Source: Verrucomicrobiota bacterium
GTDB lineage: Bacteria > Verrucomicrobiota > Verrucomicrobiia > Limisphaerales > UBA11320
Reading direction: 5' to 3'
Assembly: GCA_016871475.1 (NCBI GenBank)
Contig: VHDG01000310.1
Coordinates: 1 to 5,481 of the forward strand
Length of the DNA stretch: 5,481 bases
The notes beneath the pieces were generated by a model. It had not been told where the DNA came from and ran no database searches. It saw only the letters and a list, made by a program, of their open reading frames with translations. How positions within the stretch are numbered: the first letter of the stretch is position 1; the number at the start of each line of letters is the position of its first letter. This document shows, one piece after another, positions 1 to 5,481 of this stretch. Position numbers and translations under genes: made by a program.

Positions 1-642
1 CGTGGAGTCGCGCTGGATGTCCTGCTGTCGCGCGAGCCCTGGTCCTACGAGCTGTTGCTACTCGTGGAAAAGGGCGTCATCGCACCCGACGCCTTGGACG
101 CGGCTCGGGGCGGCAGGCTCTTGCGGCATGGTTCGGGTCGCGTTCAATCGCTTGCGTCGAAGGTCCTCGGCCCAAGCGGACGATTAACGCGTCCGAAGGT
201 GGTGGAAACCTACAAGCCCGCGCTGGATCTGGCGGGACATTGGGAGCGTGGGACTGCCGCTTTTACGCGACTCTGTGCATCGTGTCATCGACTGGGTGAC
301 GTCGGAAACGACATCGGCCCCAATCTGCGTTCCGTCGCCGCTCACTCCCGTGAGAAGCTGCTGGTCTCGATCCTCGATCCCAACGCGAGCATCGAGCCGG
401 GCTACACCGCCTATCTGGCTGAGCTTGGCGATGGCGATCAGGTTTATGGGCTCATTTCAGCTGAAACCGGGAACAGCCTGGTGTTCAAGCTGGCTGACGG
501 CACCACGCGCACCCTGTTGCGCAATGAGATAGGCAGTCTTCAAAGCGCCAATCTCTCCCTGATGCCGGAGGGTCTGGAGGCCGGAATGAACACGCAGGAT
601 CTGGCAGACCTGATCGCGCTGTTGCAGAGGAAGGAACAGTAG
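1..642 (+). CDS. C-terminal part of a putative haem-binding (c-type cytochrome) protein, 5' truncated
   Basis: The reading frame is open from base 1 to a TAG at 640-642, giving 213 residues with no start inside the window, so the gene begins upstream. Residues 1-60 look like the end of a HEAT-like helical region (leucine- and alanine-rich, ending 'SLASKVLG'). Residues 77-213 form a single cytochrome c domain: the haem attachment motif LCASCH has its cysteines at residues 92 and 95 and its histidine at 96, and 'SLMPEG' near the end offers Met188 as the likely sixth iron ligand. The stretch between them ('VGNDIGPNL', 'ILDPNASIEPGY', 'SETGNSLV') matches the conserved C-terminal haem-binding domain of the large proteins expanded in Planctomycetota and Verrucomicrobiota, often fused to a beta-propeller dehydrogenase-like domain. 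From family knowledge such proteins are exported, since haem is attached outside the cytoplasm; the signal peptide would lie upstream. The substrate is unknown. The gene is probably unrelated in function to the formate dehydrogenase downstream. Confidence 0.88.
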   Translation, partial: RGVALDVLLSREPWSYELLLLVEKGVIAPDALDAARGGRLLRHGSGRVQSLASKVLGPSGRLTRPKVVETYKPALDLAGHWERGTAAFTRLCASCHRLGDVGNDIGPNLRSVAAHSREKLLVSILDPNASIEPGYTAYLAELGDGDQVYGLISAETGNSLVFKLADGTTRTLLRNEIGSLQSANLSLMPEGLEAGMNTQDLADLIALLQRKEQ

Positions 643-730
643 CACAGACCGCTGGGATCGCCTGGACAGTGTGAGAATGACTCCAGCTTCCAGGCATTGC
701 ATTCATCGTTCAGATCCATAGACTCCGCCC
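643..730. other. Intergenic gap upstream of the formate dehydrogenase operon
   Basis: These 88 bases separate the cytochrome gene from the formate dehydrogenase beta gene. I see one imperfect inverted repeat: seven bases at 660-666 pair with 689-695, leaving a 22-base loop. It has no run of T after it, so it is not a convincing terminator. No good -35/-10 pair stands out. The only small frame here (ATG at 677) stops at 719-721 after 14 codons and is not a credible gene. Any promoter for the downstream operon should lie here or within the preceding gene. Confidence 0.5.
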
Positions 731-2266
731 GTGTTTAACCGTCCGCACAGCCAACCAGGCAAGACCGCCCTTGTTGATCGGGGGGTCGAAGCTCATTCCG
801 CGGAAGCCACGCTTCCCCCGGACGTCGAATCTTTCTACCACCTCTCTCACGGCGATCACACCGGCAAGGCCTGTCAGGGCACAGCTTGTTTCGCCGCACG
901 CCACCTGAATCCCGGACGCTGGGCCGAGGCCTGCGAACAAAACCCCCGGGTCTATTGTTTGGGTGAGTGTTTTGCGGCACCTGCCAAGGGGCAGACCAAC
1001 CCTCGTCCACCGGTGAAGGTGTTCTCGAAGCATGGAATTGTTCTCGGAAGGCTGGCTGCGGGTGGAGCCCGGTCGATCGTGGCCTATGAAAGCCATCGCG
1101 GCTACACCGCGTTGCGCAAAGCCCTTCAGACGGGCCCGGAGTCCATCCTGTCCGCCCTTGAGATTTCAGGTCTTCGAGGACGCGGTGGAGCAGGATTTCC
1201 CACTGGCCGCAAATGGCGCGCGGTGGCATCCCAGCCTCCCGGCGACAAGTACGTCGTTGCCAACGCGGATGAGGGGGATGCAGGGGCCTACATTGATCGC
1301 TACCTGATGGAGGATGACCCTCACGCGCTGATCGAGGGCATGATCCTGGCGGCCTACGCGGTCGGCGCCAATAAGGGCTACATCTACGTGCGGCGTGAGT
1401 ATCCCCTTGCGGATTCGGTGATGCGCGGTGCCATCGCGGAGGCACGTGCGGCTGGGTGGCTGGGATCCAGGATCGGAGGGAAGGACTTTTCGTTCGACCT
1501 GGAGGTTTACACCGGTCATGGCAGCTACGTGTGCGGAGAGGAGACCTCCTTGCTTCGTTCAATCGAGGGGCAGCGTCCCGAGGTGATGGCGCGTCCCCCG
1601 TATCCTACCGAGCGTGGTTTGTTTGGCCGTCCGACGTTGCTGAACAACGTGGAGACGCTGGTGAACGTGCCATGGATCGTCGAGCACGGGGGTGAAGCCT
1701 ACGCGGCGATGGGTTTTTCCAAAAGCCGCGGCACAAAGGCGCTCTCGCTGAACTCGCTCTTCAACCGGCCCGGGTTGTACGAAGTCGAATTTGGCATGCC
1801 GGTGCGCCGCATCGTCGAAGAGGTGGGTGGAGGACTTCGAGGCGGTGGGAAAATCAAAGGTGTGCTGATCGGCGGGCCGATCATTGGCATGATCCCGCCC
1901 GAGCATATCGATACCCCGCTTGGCTTCGATGAACTCGCGTCGATTGGAGCGGGTGTCGGCCACGGTGGAGTCATTGCGTTTGATGAGCACACCGCCATCG
2001 CTGATCTGGTGGAACACGTTTTTTCGTTCGGAGCCTATGAGTCATGTGGCAAGTGTACACCCTGCCGGAGCGGGAGCGGGCGCGTGGAGGAGATCTTTGC
2101 CAACGCACGAGCCGGTGACGCATGGAAAAAAGATTTGTTGGAGTGCCGGGATCTGGTCACGGCACTTAAGCTGGCAAGCCTGTGCGGGCACGGAACCGGG
2201 CTGGCCCGGTTCGCCGAGTCCATTCTTCGATATTATCCAAAAGAGGTTGAGGCATGTTTCAAGTAA
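731..2266 (+). CDS. fdsB: NAD-linked formate dehydrogenase beta subunit (FdsB/NuoF-like) with fused [2Fe-2S] domain
   Basis: This 511-residue flavin and iron-sulfur subunit should take electrons from the alpha subunit and pass them through FMN to NAD+ in the cytoplasm. Residues 40-85 are a short NuoE-like thioredoxin-fold domain with a complete [2Fe-2S] set, CQGTAC (Cys48, Cys53) and CLGEC (Cys76, Cys80). Residues 120-430 are the NuoF flavoprotein domain: GLRGRGGAGFPTGRKW (147-162) binds FMN, NADEGDAGAYIDR (178-190) follows, and GHGSYVCGEETSLL (262-275) is the conserved glycine-rich segment. ESCGKCTPCR (Cys439, 442, 445) with Cys485 binds a [4Fe-4S] cluster. Phrases such as 'SLNSLFNRPGLYEVEFG' fit the formate dehydrogenase branch better than respiratory complex I. 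The GTG start is chosen because an in-frame TAG lies at 719-721 and no other start precedes the conserved part; no Shine-Dalgarno sequence is visible. The gene overlaps the alpha gene by 13 bases. A diaphorase subunit of a related NAD-linked enzyme is the alternative, but the alpha subunit argues for formate. Confidence 0.93.
   Translation: MFNRPHSQPGKTALVDRGVEAHSAEATLPPDVESFYHLSHGDHTGKACQGTACFAARHLNPGRWAEACEQNPRVYCLGECFAAPAKGQTNPRPPVKVFSKHGIVLGRLAAGGARSIVAYESHRGYTALRKALQTGPESILSALEISGLRGRGGAGFPTGRKWRAVASQPPGDKYVVANADEGDAGAYIDRYLMEDDPHALIEGMILAAYAVGANKGYIYVRREYPLADSVMRGAIAEARAAGWLGSRIGGKDFSFDLEVYTGHGSYVCGEETSLLRSIEGQRPEVMARPPYPTERGLFGRPTLLNNVETLVNVPWIVEHGGEAYAAMGFSKSRGTKALSLNSLFNRPGLYEVEFGMPVRRIVEEVGGGLRGGGKIKGVLIGGPIIGMIPPEHIDTPLGFDELASIGAGVGHGGVIAFDEHTAIADLVEHVFSFGAYESCGKCTPCRSGSGRVEEIFANARAGDAWKKDLLECRDLVTALKLASLCGHGTGLARFAESILRYYPKEVEACFK
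2242..2246 (+). promoter_or_regulatory. Ribosome binding site for the alpha subunit, inside the beta gene
   Basis: AGAGG lies seven bases before the ATG at 2254, inside the last codons of the beta gene. It is the clearest Shine-Dalgarno sequence in the window and supports this ATG as the real start. Since the beta gene ends at 2266, downstream of the ATG, terminating ribosomes could restart here, so the two subunits are probably translationally coupled. Confidence 0.65.
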
Positions 2267-4959
2267 CCATTAACGGACAATCCCACCAATTCCTCGAGAA
2301 CCTCACCATTCTCCAGGCGCTCCGACAGGTCGGGTTGGATGTCCCCACTCTCTGTCACGATGACCGGATCAAGCCCTATGGCTCCTGCCGGCTTTGCGCA
2401 GTTGAGGTCAAGGGAGCGCCCGGCCTGGTCACCGCCTGCAATACCGCCCTGCGGGACGGCCTTGAGTTGCAGACGCACTCAGAGAGCGTGATGGGCGTGC
2501 GCAAGACCCTGCTGGGGCTGTTGGCGAAGGAGTATCCAGCGGAAGCAGTCGCGCAGTATCCAGACAAGCAGTTTCACCGATACCTTCGCGAGTACGAGGT
2601 CAAGGCACGCGGATCTCATCAGGCACCACCGGCAACGGTGCCGTTCATGAAGGACTCATCGCATCCCTACATCCGGGTCGACATGACCCAATGTGTGACC
2701 TGCTACCGATGTGTCCGGATCTGCGACGAAGTTCAAGGCCAGTTTGTTTGGAAAGCCTGGGGGCGGGGTGATGCCACCCGCATCGGGCCGGTGCGTGGAG
2801 AGACTTTGATGGACGGTGGTTGTGTCAGTTGCGGGGCGTGTGTCGACACCTGTCCGTCCGGAGCCTTGGAGGATCGCACCCTCCTGGAACGCGGCGTGCC
2901 CACGGATTGGGTCAAGACGATCTGTTCATATTGCGGAACTGGCTGCGAAGTGCAGGTCGGCACTCGCGAAGGCCGGATCTCCACCATCCGACCTTCCCTC
3001 GTAGGCCCGAGCAACCACGGCCACACATGCGTCAAAGGACGTTATGCCTTCGACTATGTCTATGCCGCCGATCGCATCACCTCACCCATGATCCGCCGAG
3101 CCGGACAATGGGAGAAGGTCAGCTGGTCTGAGGTGAACCAATTCATCGCGGATCGGCTCCGCGACGCCGTCCGGCAGCATGGTCCAGACAGCATCGGCGT
3201 GCTGAGTTCCGCCCGGGGCACGAACGAGGAGAACTACGTGGCCCAGAAGTTCGCGCGGATTGTGCTGGGGACGAACAACATCGATTGCTGTGCCCGGGTT
3301 TGTCACTCCCCGACCGCAGCCGCCATGAAGATGACCCTGGGGACGGGGGCGGCCACCAATTCGCTCGACGAAATCGAGGTGGCCCGGACGATTCTTGTCT
3401 GCGGAGCCAACCCGACGGAAGGCCATCCGGTGACGGGAGCGCGGATCAAGCAAGCGGCCCGCCGTGGTGCGAAGCTCATCATCGTGGACCCGCGCGAGAT
3501 TGAATTATGTGAGTTTGCGACGGTGCATCTGCAGCTGCATCCCGGCACCAATGTCATTCTCTTCAATGCGATGGGTGCGGTGATCGTGGAGGAGGGGTTG
3601 GTGGACGAGGCGTTCGTCCGGACCCGCCTGACTGAATTCGAGGAGTATCGGGAGTTCATCCGGCAATTCGCTCCGGAGAAGGTCGAGGGACTGTGTGGGG
3701 TTCCGGCGGCAAAGATTCGTGAAGCGGCCCGGATTTATGCGACGTCCACGCCGTCCCTCAGCGTGCATGGTCTTGGGATGACGGAGCACATCCAGGGGAC
3801 GGAGGGCATCATGGCGCTGGTGAATCTCGCGCTGCTCACGGGCAACATTGGGCGGCCGGGCAGCGGCATCAATCCGCTGCGTGGTCAGAACAATGTTCAG
3901 GGCGCGCCTCACATGGGCTGTGAGCCGAAGCTGCTGGCTGGTTATGTCCCTCTGGCGGAGGAGGAGACACGGCGAAAGTTTGAAGCGGCATGGCATGTGC
4001 CGATCCCGACGCACCCCGGCCTGAACATGATGGATATGATGGATGCGGCAGAGGCCGGTCGGCTGAAAGTCCTTTGGTCCATCGGCTACGACATCGTCAT
4101 GACCAATCCCAATACGCACGCGACGCGGCGTGCCATGGAGAAGCTCGACTTGGTGATCGTGCAGGATTTGTTCATGAACCGGACCGCGGATGAATTCGGC
4201 GACGTGTTTTTGCCGGCGGCATCTTCATTCGAGAAGGACGGCACCTTCATGAACGGCGAACGGCGGCTCCAGCGTGTGCGCCGTGCAGCTCTGCCCCAGG
4301 GCGAGGCGCGATCCGACTGGGAGATCGTGTGCGACATCGCGCGGTTGATGGGGCATGGCGAACACTTTGCGTATGAAACTGCCGAGGCGATTTGGAACGA
4401 GGTCCGGTCACTTTGGGACCAGGCGGGAGGCATCTCCTATGCTCGCATGGATCAGGAAGGCGGCCTGCAATGGCCTTGTTACAACGAGAGCGATCCCGGG
4501 ACGACGGTGATGCACCGGGACGAGTTCACTCACGGGCGCACGACGGCCCTTCGGCGAATTGAATACGTGGCGCCACCGAAGCTAACGACACCCGAGTTTC
4601 CGTATCTCCTGACCACGGGACGCAACCTCTATCAATACAACGCGGCCACGCAGACAGCGCGTACGCCCAATGATCAGATGCACGCGACGGACTATCTCCA
4701 GCTGTCCTCGGTTGACGCCTCCAAGCTGGGGATCCTGGACGGCGAGGTCGTTCGGTTGAGCAGCGAGCAGGGTTCGGCGGAACTTCCGGCCCGGATCAGC
4801 GATGACGTCAAGCCCGGGGAGGTTTACACGACCTTCCATTCAACGCGGGTCTTCCTGAACCAGATCACCACATCGCACCGCGATCGTTATACGAAGACGC
4901 CGGAATACAAAGTGACAGCGGTGCGCATCGACAAGCTGGAAACGGCGGTGGCGAAGTAG
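2254..4959 (+). CDS. fdsA: NAD-linked formate dehydrogenase catalytic alpha subunit (FdsA/FdhA-like), Mo/W-bis-PGD, Cys-type
   Basis: This 901-residue protein should oxidise formate to CO2 and pass electrons to the beta subunit. Residues 1-75 are a NuoG-like [2Fe-2S] domain (Cys34, 45, 48, 62). Residues 138-208 are a ferredoxin domain with two [4Fe-4S] sets (Cys147/150/153/157 and Cys190/193/196/200). CSYCGTGC (Cys224, 227, 231) with Cys259 begins the molybdopterin module and binds the cluster next to the cofactor; Lys261 follows. The catalytic loop CCARVCHSPT puts Cys350 and His351 where E. coli FdhF has Sec140 and His141, and LRGQNNVQGA supplies Arg543, the counterpart of its Arg333. The C-terminal domain, ending in 'TKTPEYKVTAVRIDKL', closes over the cofactor. 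No twin-arginine signal is present, so it is cytoplasmic. Oddly, residues 85-125 have no cysteine, so the His-Cys3 [4Fe-4S] site usual after the [2Fe-2S] domain is missing. Molybdenum and tungsten cannot be told apart from sequence. The length is somewhat below the roughly 950-990 residues of typical FdsA/Fdh1A proteins. Confidence 0.95.
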   Translation: MFQVTINGQSHQFLENLTILQALRQVGLDVPTLCHDDRIKPYGSCRLCAVEVKGAPGLVTACNTALRDGLELQTHSESVMGVRKTLLGLLAKEYPAEAVAQYPDKQFHRYLREYEVKARGSHQAPPATVPFMKDSSHPYIRVDMTQCVTCYRCVRICDEVQGQFVWKAWGRGDATRIGPVRGETLMDGGCVSCGACVDTCPSGALEDRTLLERGVPTDWVKTICSYCGTGCEVQVGTREGRISTIRPSLVGPSNHGHTCVKGRYAFDYVYAADRITSPMIRRAGQWEKVSWSEVNQFIADRLRDAVRQHGPDSIGVLSSARGTNEENYVAQKFARIVLGTNNIDCCARVCHSPTAAAMKMTLGTGAATNSLDEIEVARTILVCGANPTEGHPVTGARIKQAARRGAKLIIVDPREIELCEFATVHLQLHPGTNVILFNAMGAVIVEEGLVDEAFVRTRLTEFEEYREFIRQFAPEKVEGLCGVPAAKIREAARIYATSTPSLSVHGLGMTEHIQGTEGIMALVNLALLTGNIGRPGSGINPLRGQNNVQGAPHMGCEPKLLAGYVPLAEEETRRKFEAAWHVPIPTHPGLNMMDMMDAAEAGRLKVLWSIGYDIVMTNPNTHATRRAMEKLDLVIVQDLFMNRTADEFGDVFLPAASSFEKDGTFMNGERRLQRVRRAALPQGEARSDWEIVCDIARLMGHGEHFAYETAEAIWNEVRSLWDQAGGISYARMDQEGGLQWPCYNESDPGTTVMHRDEFTHGRTTALRRIEYVAPPKLTTPEFPYLLTTGRNLYQYNAATQTARTPNDQMHATDYLQLSSVDASKLGILDGEVVRLSSEQGSAELPARISDDVKPGEVYTTFHSTRVFLNQITTSHRDRYTKTPEYKVTAVRIDKLETAVAK

Positions 4960-5318
4960 GCGAAAGAGGGTTGGAAGGCCTTGGATGGGGTCGGCGCCAC
5001 CCGCGGTGGTTCGCTTTGGCTGCCGATCCTCGAAAGGATCAAGGCCATCAGCCCAACGAAAAACCCCCATCGCTTTCTCAGGACCAGTCCGACAGCGGAA
5101 AGATTGAGCAGTAACCCGGCAGGCACCAGGGTCCAGATCCACGGCATGTTCCGCATCCCGATTCCAATCCCGACAAGGCTGAGCCCGACGGCCGTGAGCC
5201 AGAGGAGCTCGAGCTTCTGCCTTCCATTGAGACGTGGGCCTGGACTTTGGGACGAGTTGGGCGGCACGGCGTAGATGCAACACGGCTTCCCACGGCCTTG
5301 CAAGGTTGGAGGCCCCAC
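4887..5318 (-). CDS. Probable small membrane protein of unknown function
   Basis: This minus-strand frame encodes up to 143 residues. I do not recognise a family. Two strong hydrophobic segments (about residues 37-56 and 59-80) and a shorter one (83-97) look like membrane helices. The basic stretches RLNGRQK before the first and RKRW after the second fit a topology with both on the cytoplasmic side. Residues 100-143 are a polar, proline-containing tail. Codons in the hydrophobic part favour G or C in third position (CTC, GTC, GGG, CTG), as in the neighbours, and the other frames here give arginine-rich or low-quality protein, which is why I think this one is real. The start is uncertain: GTG at 5318 gives the full frame with only a poorly spaced GGAG upstream, while GTG at 5267-5265 would give 126 residues and keep all helices. 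The last 73 bases overlap the end of the alpha gene on the other strand. It could form a unit with the gene at the right edge. Confidence 0.5.
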   Translation of the reverse strand: MGPPTLQGRGKPCCIYAVPPNSSQSPGPRLNGRQKLELLWLTAVGLSLVGIGIGMRNMPWIWTLVPAGLLLNLSAVGLVLRKRWGFFVGLMALILSRIGSQSEPPRVAPTPSKAFQPSFAYFATAVSSLSMRTAVTLYSGVFV

Positions 5319-5407
5319 AACTCAGCAGGCTCCGCCCCGCTCCCTTCTCATCGGTGGGCGGTCATCTTCTCGCTGAGGGTCGACGCTGAATTCGTCCCAC
5401 TCGAAAG
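5319..5407. other. Gap between two minus-strand genes
   Basis: These 89 bases lie between the partial gene at the right edge and the probable membrane protein, both on the minus strand. Two minus-strand ATGs open only very short frames (5 and 9 codons). I see no clear terminator or promoter. Confidence 0.4.
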
Positions 5408-5481
5408 TCAGGGAGCAGCCGCCGGATCCTCAGCGGGAGGCACCGTCACCGCCCGGTAAAACCGCCGCGGCCTGTCCCGCT
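5408..5481 (-). CDS. C-terminal end of an unidentified protein, cut by the window edge
   Basis: On the minus strand an open frame enters from the right edge and ends at a TGA (5410-5408), giving 23 readable codons. The translated end contains RRFYRAVTVPP followed by a short tail of acidic residues, alanine and proline. A terminal 'RFYR' strand of this kind is common at the end of large secreted or surface proteins of Verrucomicrobiota (beta-sandwich or immunoglobulin-like domains). That is recognition of style and does not identify a family. The other two minus-strand frames stop closer to the edge (after 11 and 16 codons). The function cannot be told from this fragment. Confidence 0.4.
   Translation of the reverse strand, partial: RDRPRRFYRAVTVPPAEDPAAAP

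Noticed and set aside
660..695. Inverted repeat of seven bases between the cytochrome and beta genes
   Set aside because: The loop is 22 bases and no T-run follows; too weak for a terminator or operator call.
710..1096. Minus-strand open frame of 128 codons opposite the start of the beta gene
   Set aside because: It is antisense to the [2Fe-2S] domain and carries no motif.
735..1562. Long minus-strand open frame of 275 codons opposite the beta gene
   Set aside because: It lies fully antisense to a gene with clear motifs; its protein is rich in Arg, Pro and Ser with no recognisable domain, as expected of a shadow in high-GC DNA.
3286..3306. Cysteine-rich catalytic loop (Cys345, Cys346, Cys350) as an unusual feature
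   Set aside because: E. coli FdhF has the same CCARV motif before its selenocysteine, so this is normal for the family; the codon is a plain TGT, so selenocysteine is not involved.
3505..4119. Minus-strand open frame of 204 codons opposite the alpha gene
   Set aside because: It covers the conserved molybdopterin domain on the other strand and shows no domain or sensible composition.
4996..5010. Hairpin CCACC-CGC-GGTGG downstream of the alpha stop, as a terminator
   Set aside because: The stem is only five pairs plus a wobble, and no T-run follows on either strand; it also lies inside the probable minus-strand gene.
5025..5040. Perfect 6-base hairpin GATCCT-CGAA-AGGATC
   Set aside because: It has no T-run after it and lies in coding sequence of the minus-strand frame, so it is probably chance.
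4981..5274. Plus-strand open frame of 97 codons after the alpha gene
   Set aside because: It starts with TTG, has no ribosome binding site and no recognisable motif; the opposite strand gives a better, hydrophobic protein.

Overview
The window most likely comes from a high-GC bacterium of the Verrucomicrobiota, with Planctomycetota as the second choice. Two things suggest this. The left edge holds the end of a large c-type cytochrome of a kind that is expanded in those phyla: a HEAT-like tail followed by a CxxCH haem domain ending in a 'SLMPEG' motif. The right edge holds a C-terminal scrap ('RRFYRAV') of a style common in large exported proteins of Verrucomicrobiota. The assignment rests on protein style only.

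Layout: (1) 1-642, plus strand, the C-terminal 213 residues of the putative haem-binding protein, cut at its 5' end. (2) 643-730, a short gap with no convincing terminator or promoter. (3) 731-2266, plus strand, the beta subunit (FdsB/NuoF-like) of a soluble NAD-linked formate dehydrogenase, with a small NuoE-like [2Fe-2S] domain fused to its N-terminus. (4) 2254-4959, plus strand, the alpha subunit (FdsA/FdhA-like), carrying the iron-sulfur wires and the Mo/W-bis-PGD catalytic module. It overlaps the beta gene by 13 bases. (5) 4887-5318, minus strand, a probable small membrane protein of unknown function, tail-to-tail with the alpha gene. (6) 5408-5481, minus strand, the last 23 codons of another gene cut by the window edge.

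The core is a two-gene operon for a cytoplasmic NAD+-dependent formate dehydrogenase. Formate is oxidised to CO2 at the molybdenum or tungsten centre of the alpha subunit (Cys350, His351, Arg543). Electrons run through its [4Fe-4S] and [2Fe-2S] clusters into the [4Fe-4S] cluster and FMN of the beta subunit, where NAD+ is reduced. The reaction can be reversed in related enzymes. The most notable point is how compact the enzyme is. No separate FdsG-type subunit is seen in the window, the fused [2Fe-2S] domain is short, and the alpha subunit has no Cys/His set for the extra His-ligated [4Fe-4S] cluster usual in NuoG-like N-termini. This is a variant of a known family. I see no evidence for a wholly new system, CRISPR array, RNA gene or mobile element in the window.
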